From Calliopum simillimum (lineage: Eukaryota > Arthropoda > Insecta > Diptera > Lauxaniidae): a DNA stretch of 64,000 nucleotides. How positions within the stretch are numbered: position 1 is the stretch's first letter; each line of letters begins with the position of its first letter. Location: the NCBI GenBank assembly GCA_951812925.1, contig OX638369.1:63998228-64062227 (forward strand), in the 5' to 3' direction. The translations under genes were made by a program, and so were the position numbers. The notes beneath the pieces were generated by a model, which worked only from the letters and a program-made list of their open reading frames with translations, was not told the DNA's origin and did not search any database. This document shows positions 30,360 through 41,167 of the stretch, in pieces.

Positions 30360-31786
30360 ATCGTATTTTATGTTACACCCAAAAAACAATTTTTTTGTGC
30401 TTTTATTTTTATTTATAATCAAACTGTTTCCTCTTGAATGGGAAAGTTAAAACCTAGCTCATTCTTGATGCAATTTTGCCACAGACATAAGTACAAAAAA
30501 ACGAACAAAAAAACATACATTTTTAGCTCGTAAAGAAAAGAAAATAAAAACTGAAACAGTAAACAAGTTAAAGAATTGCATGAAAACTTAAATCAGACAC
30601 AAGAATCATTCTTTTTTTCTCAGTGGAAACTATCAATGAGCTTTTCAACTTAAAGCTTTTAAATTTAAAGCTTTCAGAACTTTTACCTATAGCCAAAATG
30701 CGCTCGTATAGAGTTTGGATTTCACTGATGTACACATACAATTTACCAGTCTGGTCGAGTTTCAATTACCAAATGGTCTTCACATTGTTTCTGTATCAAA
30801 AAAGTAGTCTGACATAAATAACTTTGCATAAAAAACCTGGAGTTGGTATACGGTATACCCGAGTTCAAAGGACTCGCGCATACTTATGTTGTACGGGAAT
30901 GATTTATGACGCTTATTACATGCACCTTAAATGTTAAAATGCTTTAAACTAAAAATTGGAAAATCCACTTTAAAAAAATGTTTTGCCCTCATCTTAAAGT
31001 TGACAGATTCAATTGCCATGTCTCTGTTTAAGCGGATATGCAGGAAAGAAAAGCAATGCTTTAGTTTGCAATGTAAAAAACAGAAAAAAAAGAAAGAATG
31101 ACATTTAGGTCAAAGGACTTCCTAGTTGCATACTGGTAAAAAATGAATTCCTTTTGACTATAGTGTTTATTTTCAGCCACCACTGTTAGCTAGCAGCAAC
31201 ACATAAAAAAATATGCGCAATGAAAATCTTTTCATGCAGGAAATGCTAACACAAAAGTTACAACAAAAGTCATAAAAACAACAAGCCCAACAGCAAGCAC
31301 AAAGCCACCAATGCGTTTTCAACTCACCGTTAAGTATGATGAGTATAACAGAAAAAACCCTGGGACAACCTTTGGACACATCTCCATTACTTCATGCCGC
31401 AATTTGCGTTTCTTTATATGTGGGTGATACGCAAGAGACAATTTCTTTAGGCAACACTTGCTGATTTTCCCAATATATGTATATGCATTAGAGTGCTTCA
31501 TAAAGTTTTATTCGTTTTATTTTTCTTTCTTTTCAGTTCTCGATGTGATTTATATAGTTATTATTTTCAATGCTCTTTTCACACACTTGGCCCATTTGAT
31601 TTGACATTTTTTTTTTGCGCGATATATCCGTAGTCGAAACGAAATAAAATATACTGACTTTTTGTCAGTGAGATACGTCAAGCTATTATTGATATTATGA
31701 GCCTCTCTTGCGCCAGAGTTTTTATTTTCTATCCTTGCAACTATTTAAAGTAAAAAATTGAAGCACCCTAATGTGTATATATGTAT
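30360..31786. other. AT-rich sequence, no supported gene
   Basis: No terminal repeats or matches to other parts of the window are obvious. A GTGAGT donor-like site on the minus strand at about 31327 follows a short open stretch but lacks a convincing acceptor. Confidence 0.4.
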
Positions 31787-31790
31787 GTGT

Positions 31791-33079
31791 ATTAGGCCGG
31801 GTCAAATTATTTTGCGGCAAAGAGTATAGCAACAAAACAATCTACGAAAAATTCCAAGAAACTTTGCCCAAGAAACCATGGGTCTAAAATCAATATCGAG
31901 CCGCCGCACAGTGCGTTGTGCCCATACAAGCAATGGTCAAAAATAGAAGGAGTGGTTGGATATCGATGAAATTTGGTACTATAAGTAATTTGGGGTCGCT
32001 GAGCTCAAAAATGATCTCAGATTTGTTGTAAACTATATAGTTTTGCTAAAAACCAGGTATTTAGGACGATTTTCTTAAGGTCCATATATAACGATGATGA
32101 AAAAGTAATGTTTAATGTTAACAAATGAAATGTACGTAGTAGAAATAATGTTTTTTGTACTTGTGAGACCATTTATGTTCATAAAAACAAAAAAAAAAAT
32201 TTTCAACATAAATTTTATATTTCATACAAATTTTTCGTTTTAAGCATTTTTAAAAAAATGAAAAAAAATATTTGTAGGACGAAGTAGGAAAAGTTATTTG
32301 CAGTTCTTGATTATATAGAATCCGTACTAGTAGATTAAGAAAAAAAACGGCACTTATTTTTATACGATTTGTTTTTTTTTTTTCATCGAAATTTGTCAAT
32401 TTCTGAAGTTTTTCATTTGATAATATCGTGTATTAAAATCACTACAATATACATCAAATTATATATTTTCCAAAATTTTGTAGTTTTATTTATTTACTCA
32501 AATATTATTTATAATAAAAAACTTTACTTCGCTTAGTTTAATCAAAAGAAAAATTTTTGATAACTTTGTTTAAGAGAACCCAAAACGAAGTGAAGAAAAC
32601 ATGATTTTTTTTGAAAAATATCTCAACTTTGAAGTGTCACAGCGTAGCCAAAACTGAGTTTTTCCCCTAAATATTTTGTTTTTATTTTATTGATACAATT
32701 ACCTGTCGATTGATACCAATATTATTAGGTTTTGAGTCACAAAAAATTTTGATTTTTGCCCACTAGCCAACGCAGTGTGCGCCGTAAATTGCGTTGAACT
32801 TTTGTATGTAGTACTTTAAAATTCAATAAAAAAAATCAAAAATTTCAAATACTTTGAATAATTTTATATGAAACAAGTAAAAAAAAATTTGAATTTTTTA
32901 TTTTTCTTGTTGTATTTTAAAGTACTTCATACAAAACTTCAACGCAATTTACGGCGGCTCGATATTGATTTTAGACCCATGGTTTCTTGGTCAAAGTTTT
33001 TTAGAATTTTCCATAGATTTTTTTGTTGCTATACTCTTTGCCAATTTTTCGCCTCCCGAACAAATTGACCCGGCCTAAT
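31791..33079. mobile_element. 1.29-kb element with ATTAGGCCGGGTCAA ends
   Basis: Terminal inverted repeats of about 140 bp start ATTAGGCCGGGTCAAATTA (left), with the right end read inwards ATTAGGCCGGGTCAATTTG. Both arms contain 'accatgggtctaaaatcaat' and 'atcgagccgccg'. GTGT abuts both ends, a possible 4-bp duplication but low-complexity. 'attgcgttgaacttttgtat' near 32790 is a further internal copy of the arm edge. A split relative lies at 7563-8490. Non-coding; class not assigned. Confidence 0.65.
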
Positions 33080-33121
33080 GTGTATATATATACCCAGTAG
33101 AAAAATAGTCCGTTGATCATG

Positions 33122-33768
33122 TTTTTATACCCTACACCGTTTGTAACGCAGAGAAGGAGGCGTGGCAGATACAGAAAAGTATAAATATTCTTGATCAGCG
33201 TCACCTCCTGAGTCGATATAGCCATGTCCGCCTGTCTGGCTGGCTGGCTGTGTGTGGAAATACACTTTTTGGGAAAACTAAGCAAGATAATTCAATGAAA
33301 TTCGGTGCCTAGCCTCCGGCGTCAAAGTAAGCTCAGGAAATTGAAAATAAGCAAAATCGGTCAACGGACACGCCTACCGCCCATACAAAAAATATATTCA
33401 AAATGCAACTTTTTGAGTTTTTTCACGATAATGCAACCAAAATACACATAAATACTACGAATTGTAAGCGCAAGCTCTGAACAAAAACCAGAAATATTCG
33501 GACAAGAGGGTGTGGCACCTCCCATATAAGCAAAAACTTCAAAACGCTATACTGAAAGCGTTTTTTGAGATAATCAAACTAAATTTTACTCAATGCTAAG
33601 AACTATAAATTCAAACTCTGAGAAAAAACTGGGTGAATTCGGACAAGAGGGCGTGGCACCTCCCTTATAAGCAAAAGGTACAAAACGTTGTACTAAAAAC
33701 ATTTTTTGACATAATCCAACCAAATTTCACTCAAATGCTAAGAACTGTAAATTCAAACTCTAAGACCT
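33122..33768 (+). mobile_element. DINE-1/INE-1-like element, 3' part missing
   Basis: Opens 'tttttataccctacaccg', then 'gcagagaaggaggcgtggca', 'atattcttgatcagcgtcac', 'gatatagccatgtccgcctg', CTGG repeats and two 'cggacaagaggg' blocks, stopping at 'tcaaactctaagacctcc' without the ACTAGT end. Confidence 0.65.
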
Positions 33769-34902
33769 CCTAGGTAGCAGGTATTAAAAATCGTGTTTGT
33801 AAAGACGAAAAAGAGCTATCTAACTGCTACCGGAATACCAAAACATCGATGTTTTAGTTACTTGCATCTAAGTTATAACTTTAGTAGCAGTGAAGACTGT
33901 GGTAAGCTGTTTGACAGCTCTAATACTGTTGCCAGAATAGACCTATTAGTTTCGTAACAATATCTATTACATATTGTTATCATAACTTCTCACGGCGTGC
34001 CTGAACCCGTTTTAAATCGAACGTCGTAGCACATCAAATTTTTTTTCCAGATTCTGTTTATTTATCATTTTAATGATGTTTAAAAAAATTTTCGCTCGTG
34101 ACACCTCGAGTAAAAATTGATATAACCCCTTTTCTAGTTGGGCCATTGTCTCAATACATAAAATAAAAAAATTTTTAACAACAACAAACAAAAATCAAAA
34201 TATGAATTTTGCAATGCTGGATGTGAATCCAACCTCATAATTGCTCTATCGTGTATAGTTTTTGAGATATTCTAACCTGAAAACCAAAAAAAAAATTGCC
34301 ATTTTTCAAGCTATATAACTATTCAACATAAAATTTATTCGTTACTTCTGGCAATGTTCTTGAAAGCGCTAATTGTTTTCTTTAAAACCTTATTTTAAAT
34401 ATGTCGATATCTTCATGTTTCTAGGAGATATCGTAGACCGAAATATTGAAAAAACATGTTTTTTGCACTTTTTGTCTTTTTAGGTTAGGATATCTCTGAG
34501 AAAAAAAAATATCAACATAATTTGAAATAGGTTTTAGAGACAAAGATTAGGACTTTCAAGTACTTTACCAGATTCAACGAATAAACGATATGTTAAATAG
34601 TAAATAGCTTCAAAAATGGCAAAAAACGATTATTTTTTTTTGGTTTGAATATCTCAAAAACTATACACGATAGGGCAAGTCTGAGGTTGGGTGCGCGTTC
34701 AGCATTGCAAAATACATCGAATGTGATTGTCTTGATTTTTGTTTGTTGTAGTTTAATAGTTTTTTTTTAAACATGGGGAAAATGGCCCAACTAGAAAAGG
34801 GGTTAGATCAATTTTTACTCGGAGTGTCACGATCGGAAATTTCTTTATACATCATTTGAATGATAAGTAAACAAAATCTGGAAAAAAATTTTATTTACTA
34901 TG

Positions 34903-35276
34903 TGCTGCTTTTGTATAAAATGATCGGAAAGTTTTGATATCAATTCATTAAAACTCTTTTCATTTGCCTTCCCGTCGTACAACTTTTGAAGTAGTTCCAA
35001 AGATTCACTGCCTACCCAAGTGAGGAAACAAGCCCGTTTTGTGAGTTCTTCATGGACATTGTTTGCCAAAAAATGTTGCTCTAATTGAAATAAATAAATT
35101 GACCATTTCTCTGCTGCCTTGTTGAAATTGTGAAATATTGGAATTGACGATGTGTGATTCTCCTTTTTTAAGGCATCTGTCAGTATGTCCTTATTTTGTG
35201 CAAGAATCTGTTGCAGAAATATTTGATTTGATTGTTGAAGTTGCTGAAGAACTTCCGATAATCCACGTAAGTCCAT
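34903..35276 (-). pseudogene. N-terminal gag fragment of a Ty3/gypsy-type retrotransposon
   Basis: From the ATG at 35276 about 125 codons are open, beginning MDLRGLSEVLQQLQQS (a Q/L-rich helical stretch) and leading into a gag-type domain: KWSIYLFQLEQHF, then KRACFLTWVGSESLELL and KSFNELISKLSDHF. The tryptophan-containing start and the LxxxVGxExxxLL pattern are typical of gypsy-like gag proteins that coat the genomic RNA. The retroelement sequence stops abruptly at 34903 within gag; the frame runs on briefly into host palindrome. There is no nucleocapsid, protease or pol. The 5' LTR is only about 40 bp upstream. Confidence 0.65.
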
Positions 35277-35316
35277 GATGATATTGTTTAGTGGTGAAAA
35301 ATTCCTCGTCGCCAAA

Positions 35317-35488
35317 TGTTAATTTTCTGAATAAAACTATTTGATGTATAAAAATCAATGATTTCTTTATTGAATAATTTCATGAACTGAAAAAAGATTA
35401 CGTTTCATTTGAATTTAAAATACATGAAAACATAATTTTATATTGAATAAAATAACAGATACAAATTATGGAAAGTAGAAACCTAACA
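35317..35488 (-). repeat. single LTR of the gypsy-like fragment, with primer site
   Basis: On the minus strand it runs from TGTTAGGTTTC at 35488 to AATTAACA at 35317 (172 bp), followed after TT by TGGCGACGAGG, where a primer binding site is expected. CTATG flanks the LTR start (35489-35493) and also the truncated gag end (34898-34902), a perfect 5-bp target duplication around a fragment with no second LTR. Confidence 0.65.
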
Positions 35489-35527
35489 CTATGACGTTCG
35501 ATTTAAAACGGGTTCAGGCACGTCGTG

Positions 35528-36440
35528 GTTTATGGCGCTGCATTCATTTTTCCTACTGAGTTCACACATACAGCATACATTTATGTGTCCATGTCATTGG
35601 ACATGGTGTCTGTAAATGCGTTGTCTTCTGCGTTTGTGTCTAGCTTGAGAGATACTAAAGATTTAAGCAGAATATGCAATTTTTTCTTTTGCATGATGAA
35701 TATTTGATGATAAAACTAGCGTTAAAAGACATTGAAAAGACGGACGACCAAACAAAGTGGATATGGTCTGATGATGCTGATTTTGTCAATTTTTCTTCAT
35801 CATTAACTAATTTTATGTTGCAGAAGAAATATGAATTTAACGTCTGAGCATTTGGAAAAGCCAAATGTTGAACAGATTACTGTTTTTACAGTACAAGAGT
35901 TTGTTTTTGAATTATATTGTGGTTCTGCATAGGATATTGCCATATTTATTTTAACGGTTTTAATAGCAACAATAATTGCTGAGATATTTAACTAAAAATT
36001 GATTTTGAATTTGTGAAAGTTTACCTCATAGTGTTGAAAAATTTAATATCAATTACACAGTGCTACAAAAATTGCATACACTTTTTAAGAGACCTAGTAG
36101 ATATAGCAGATCTGGTCAAGTACATAGTATAAAAGGGTTCAAAATTTGTATTACACCCTCAACATTTTAAGATACCCTCAAAAATATGCACTTAAGAATT
36201 TTCAGTTCAGTTATTTCTTTACGGATTTTTGAGTTTTTACAGAATTGGAAAGAGATATATTTGCTTTTATACATGTACAATGAAAATATGTTTAGATATC
36301 CTTATTTCAACTTAGTCTAGCTCGCAAGTTTCTGCCATAAAAAAATCAGAACGCAAAGCTTCTTTCTGCCTTTTGTATTTTTATGCTCAGGTCATTCGAG
36401 AACTCTATTATGCTTACCGGCAGACACGATGAAATAAATG
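35528..36440. other. no recognised feature
   Basis: A 47-codon ATG frame at 35707-35850 (plus) has hydrophilic, protein-like composition, but no motif, neighbour or splice context supports it. Confidence 0.35.
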
Positions 36441-36449
36441 ACTTAAATG

Positions 36450-36775
36450 ATTTTTTTTGACAATTTTACAAAATTACGAAAAAAAAATCGCTCAAATCAG
36501 ACCAATGGTTCCCGAGTTATTAAGGTTTCCCGGACAAAGCCGAGGGAATTAAGAAAAAATAAATTTCACAAATTTCCGCCAGATAATATATCTACCCATA
36601 AAAAAATCAATCAAATCGGGTCAATGGTTCCCGAGTTATTAAAATTTTTTATCCCGGACAAAGTCGAGGGAATTTTGAAAAATAAGTTCCACAGGACCTC
36701 AATGGGCAATGTGTCTATCCATTAAAAAAAAATCATAAAAATCGGATGAATATTTCTCGAGTTGTAGACTTTTAT
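36450..36775. repeat. tandem repeat, three diverging units of about 120 bp
   Basis: 'ccaatggttcccgagttatt' near 36501, 'tcaatggttcccgagttatt' near 36621 and 'atgaatatttctcgagttgt' near 36746 mark successive units, each followed by 'ccggacaaag' and 'cgagggaatt' in the first two. The open frame across the units is a by-product. Confidence 0.7.
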
Positions 36776-36779
36776 AAAT

Positions 36780-37865
36780 TTTTCGTTTTCAATTTTTCGG
36801 GCTTGAGCCCCAAAAAAGGTGCTCAAAACGATTGTTTTTTTTTAAAAGCGGTGGCTTATTTTTTCCTTGTTCAATTACCTATAAACCCCCATCATTGAAA
36901 TCTTTCAACAATGCGTCCTCAAGCGGGCAAAAAATTTTTATATAAAAACACACTTTGGGACCACTGTGAGCCAGGAATTGAAATGGCATTGTTTGAATTG
37001 AAATGGAATTAGTTTATTTTTCTTTACTCGATTTTTTTTAAATGGACTTACTTAAGTCCACTTAAAAAAAAAAACAACTCATCTTACAAACATAATTCAA
37101 TGTTTAAATGTAATTTATGCCGAAAAAACAGTCCAAATATTTTAAGTAAACCACCGCCATGATAGTTCCATGGCAAATTTTTGAGAAGCGACTTTCTACG
37201 CCTTTTAAAATTAGTGTATCAGCAAAACAATAGAACTACAACAAAATATACAAATTTTCTCTTGGAAAATAAAGAACAATTCGAATACATAAATGGAGAA
37301 AGTAACAACAAAAACAAATAATAAATAAAGGTTTTATCTTTACGCACCACATCTTCTCAAAACAACTGCCAATAATTTCGCACAGATTTCTACTGTTGCG
37401 AACACAATAAAAACAACTGTATTATTGGAAACAACGTAAAATGCAAATATTCAGCGGTAACTTTGGGGAGGGTGCTTCGATGTGGTTATGGTAATGGCCA
37501 TGGTCGTGGTGGTGAGTGGAATAAAATCAAAATATCTAAAAGCTTGCAAGCGCAGCCCCGATTTAATTTAAAGAAAAGATAAAAATTCCGATGAGTTAAT
37601 TTAGAAGCTCTAAACTTTATTCAAATTATGCACTCCTTCTCTTTTCACAGCTAATATGAATTTTTCAAAAGGATATTCAAACTACTAAAAACAGTTTTAT
37701 TTTATGTATGTACATATACAGAAATATTGTTATTTTGATGGCTACAAACAACAAAGGCACTGTAAGAACTTTGTTTTACATATATTTTTCCAAATTTCGA
37801 GCAAAAACTAAGCTTTAAATAAAATTAATTGTGTATGTCAGAAGTAAGTTTGAACTTTTTTGGTG
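36780..37865. other. AT-rich sequence, no recognised feature
   Basis: Mostly non-repetitive. A GGTGGTGAGTGG string near 37510 could be a plus-strand splice donor but has no exon support. Confidence 0.35.
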
Positions 37866-38015
37866 TTTTTTTTTATAAATACCCTACACCGAGGTTATAA
37901 TCACGCATAGATGTCCATGTCCTTGTGAGCGAAATCGGGGACAAAACGATATTTATGCGAAAAAAACGGGGACAATCAGGAAAAATCGGGGACAAATAAA
38001 TATTGGGGTAAACAA
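37866..38015. repeat. short DINE-1-like start followed by 'cggggacaa' repeats
   Basis: 'tttttataaataccctacac' resembles the DINE-1-like 5' end. It is followed by three spaced copies of 'cggggacaa' at about 37937, 37968 and 37988. Confidence 0.35.
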
Positions 38016-38192
38016 TGACTGATTAGCAAAAAAAAGATTTTCACTTCAAAATGTAAGCTCCTTCAAAGCACAAAAATATACCTACGTACGAGGTCCGCAA
38101 CGGTACGGTTTTATTCTTAAATTTAAAAATTAAAACATTATTTATTGCTCATTAATAAAACTATTTATTCCTTAGAACAATAAAATGATGTA

Positions 38193-39057
38193 GTGGAGAA
38201 TGGGGAGTATTGCAACAGAGGGAGTTGTGCAACACGTCGATGAATGACAAATGACAATAGCTGTCGTGTGACCAACTACCGTCAATTGTTTGCCTCGATA
38301 CGATCTAACTTTTAACAAGCACTCGTCGCGTCGACACATATTCTTCGCGTCGCTCTTCATTGTGCGTTGAAAAATTTGTCGAACAGTTTCATTGGAATCT
38401 TGTGTTTGCGGTGTTTTCAGTCACTTATTGAAACTGATCATAATTGTCAATATATACAAAACATTCCTTTGTGAATACCCTTCCAACGCATGAAAGTAAT
38501 GACCCATAAACATTCGATGTATCGATGACGCGTTGGCCATTTTGATTATATAGAAAGTGGGGTGTTGCGCAACAAAAAGCCATATTTGACAGTTTTCAAC
38601 CCGAGTTTGCATTTTTCATGCGTATATCGCATTATTTGTCAATAATTCGTATGTTTCATGCAATTTGATGGAGTTTGTTCACCAAACTTAGTATTTTTCT
38701 TGATTTTATTCGTGGTTTTTCGTGATTTTTGTAGGTAGTCATCATGCCACGTCATAACTATCGTGAGACCAGCGAGTGATATCAATGCCTTAGTGGCTGC
38801 AATCAAAGAGTTAATTTAATAAAGAATATGTAATTTTCTTTGCACAACTCCCTCCGTATTGCACAACTCCCCAAAAACGCGTCTTTTGCGCTAACAAGAA
38901 TAACTTTTAAATTTTTTTAAATTTCAACCGAACCCTTTAGTCAGAAGTTGTGTTTTGAGGCATACTAGAGATTCTATATACTGAGATGCTAAAAAAAATG
39001 AATTTCATAGTTTTTTTCCCTGAAACCAAAACTGTCGCTCAACTCCCCATTCTCCCC
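38193..39057. mobile_element. TA-flanked pogo-like non-autonomous element
   Basis: Bounded by TA (38191-38192 and 39058-39059). Ends GTGGAGAATGGGGAGTATTG and, from the right, GGGGAGAATGGGGAGTTGAG. Internal copies of the same idea lie at 38218 ('gggagttgtgcaacac'), 38562 ('ggtgttgcgcaac'), 38842 ('tgcacaactccctcc') and 38858 ('ttgcacaactcccc'). A short remnant of a pogo-type N terminus is at 38744-38819. Confidence 0.65.
38744..38819 (+). pseudogene. remnant of a pogo/CENP-B-type transposase N terminus
   Basis: An ATG opens MPRHNYRETSE, then a stop; in the next frame ASDINALVAAIKEL follows. Many pogo/Tigger transposases begin MPR-basic and then have a helix-turn-helix with an alternating hydrophobic helix of this kind, so this looks like a frameshifted start of such a protein. 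At about 25 residues the match is suggestive only. Confidence 0.35.
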
Positions 39058-39203
39058 TATGTTAAATAAATAGAAATTTCTTGGTAATAAATAACAACAT
39101 ATAAAATTAATCAAATCGTGAATTTGGAAAACAGGTTTCTAAGTGAAAAATTTGCCCAAATGGTAACTTAACAGCTTATTAGGGTTTTTATTGGTATGAG
39201 ACA

Positions 39204-41058
39204 AATCACGCCAAGTGTGTACCCCAAATTCCACTTGTTGTTGAAATTTTATTCTAATAACCTGAATCTAATGCTTATATTAGTAGTACACATTCCTTAT
39301 ATAAAAAATTTTTAAATTTTTAAAATTTGATTTTTTACATAATTTTTTATAAAATTCAAAATTGATTTAACTAAAATTTTGAAAATTTATTTCATGAAAA
39401 CTGTTTACCCAAACTAAATGAAATTTTGCAGGCATATAAAAAAAATGTCAAATTTTAAAAAAATAATTTAAAAAAAATTTTTTTTTTACTTTGTTATTTT
39501 TTTTAAGTTTTTAAATAAACAATTTCCTTTTTTTATGCTTTCTTAATGAGATAATTTTTTAATTTTTTTTATTAGAAGTGAATAATATTTGAGTTCTTAT
39601 GTTTGAAAGGAAATTGGACTGCCCGGCACTATTTATACCAAATTTACCTATTTAACTGCGTAGCGGCGAACTCTAAATCTGCAGCTCACGCTATTTAGGC
39701 CAGTCAAATTATGATTTTACCTCGGAATGAGAGATAATAATAGTGTTCTAAAAGTAGTCTCAAAAGTCTCGTGTCAGCGCCTTAAGTTATTCAAGGTCAA
39801 AGATCAAAAAATCAGTTTCTTGCAAATATCTCGCAAACGGTTGCTTTTTCAGAAAAATAGTGCGGTACAATAGCCCTGGTAATTTCCTATAAAAAAGTCC
39901 CAAGAAGTGTTTTCGTACGGCTTATAGTTTAGGAGATATTCTAATTAGAAAAGTGGCAAAGCTTGGTAATTCATACTTGCAACGTATTAGTGTGTTTAGC
40001 AATATGTTTAGCAATATGGATTTTATGGTCTATAAATGATAAGCAATATATGTACACATAAAATTTACCGTTTAGGAGTAAGTCCGTAAAGTTTAAGAAA
40101 ACGTAAAAAAACCAGTTCTTATAGAATAACTCCTAAAATCCTAAATTGTTTGTATACTTATATCGGTTATTATAGAGCATAAAATTCCCTATAAAAATAT
40201 GATTTTGAGTTATGGCACTTTAAAAATCAACATATTGCTAAACACACTAATACGTTGCATGTATGAATTACCAAGCTTTACCACTTTTCTAATTAGAATA
40301 TCTCCTAAACTATAAGCCGTACGAAAACCACGCTGAGAACTTTTTTATAGGAAATTACCAGGGCTACAAAATTGTACCGCTTTTTTTTTCTGAAAAAGCA
40401 ACCGTTTGCGAGATATTTGCAAGAAACTGATTTTTTGATCTTTGACCTTGAATAACTTAAGACGCTGACACGAGACTTTTGAGACTACTTTTAGAACACT
40501 ATAATGAAGGTGTATACCAGTTTTCAGCTTATTATCTCTCATTCCGAGGTAAAATCATAATTTGACTGGCCTAAATAGCGTGAGCTGCAGATTTAGAGCT
40601 CGCCGCTACGCAGTTAAATAGGTAAATTTGGTATAAATAGTGCCGGGCAGTCCAATTTCCTTTCGAACATAAGAACTCAAATATTATTCGCTTCTAATAA
40701 AAAAAATTATCTCATTAAGAAAGCATAAAAAAAGGAAATTGTTTATTTAAAAACTTAAAAAAAAATAACGAAATAAAAAAAAAATTTTTTTTAAATTATT
40801 TTTTTAAAATTTGACATTTTTTTTATATGCCTGCAAAATTTTATTTAATTTGGGTAAACAGTTCTCATGAAATAAATTTTCAAAATTTTAGCTAAATCAA
40901 TTTTGAATTTTATAAAAAATTATGTAAAAAATCAAATGCTAAAAATTTTAAAATTTTTTGCATAAGGAGCGTTTACTAATAATAAAAGCATTAGATTCAG
41001 GTTATTAGAATTAAATTTCAACAACAAGCGGAATTTGGGGTACACACTTGGCGTGATA
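39204..41058. mobile_element. 1.85-kb foldback palindrome
   Basis: The left end AATCACGCCAAGTGTGTACC is mirrored at the right (inwards TATCACGCCAAGTGTGTACC). GAGACA immediately flanks both (39198-39203 and 41059-41064), a possible 6-bp target duplication. Arms of about 0.8 kb share 'gtagcggcgaactctaaatc', 'gcctaaatagcgtgagctgc', 'gaccttgaataacttaag', 'atctcgcaaacggttgc' and 'taatacgttgca', with about 200 bp of unique centre (40018-40226). Non-coding. Confidence 0.8.
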
Positions 41059-41167
41059 GAGACACTATGTTATACGTACTTATACGTATTAATAATTTAT
41101 TTCTCAAATAAATTCCGGCGACAGGTAGCAGAACTGTCCCCGAAAATACAGCACGGTTGCTCACCGT

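Larger units (their letters stand above)
33991..35527. mobile_element. foldback palindrome split by a one-LTR retroelement fragment
   Basis: Ends CACGGCGTGCCTGAACCCG and, from the right, CACGACGTGCCTGAACCCG. Arms share 'ttttaaatcgaacgtc', 'ttccagattctg', 'gctcgtgacac', 'gagtaaaaattgat' and 'aaccccttttctagttgggc', meeting near 34465. Removing the 586-bp insert and one CTATG leaves an element of about 946 bp. The interior includes 'aactatacacgataggg', the module also seen at 29637 and 55925. No transposase found. Confidence 0.7.

Noticed and set aside
31319..31501. Minus-strand frame of 60 codons next to a GTGAGT donor-like site at 31327.
   Set aside because: No acceptor with a pyrimidine tract is visible upstream and the peptide has no features.
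35707..35850. 47-codon ATG frame, hydrophilic and free of low-complexity runs.
   Set aside because: Too short to judge; no motif, neighbouring exon or transposon context.
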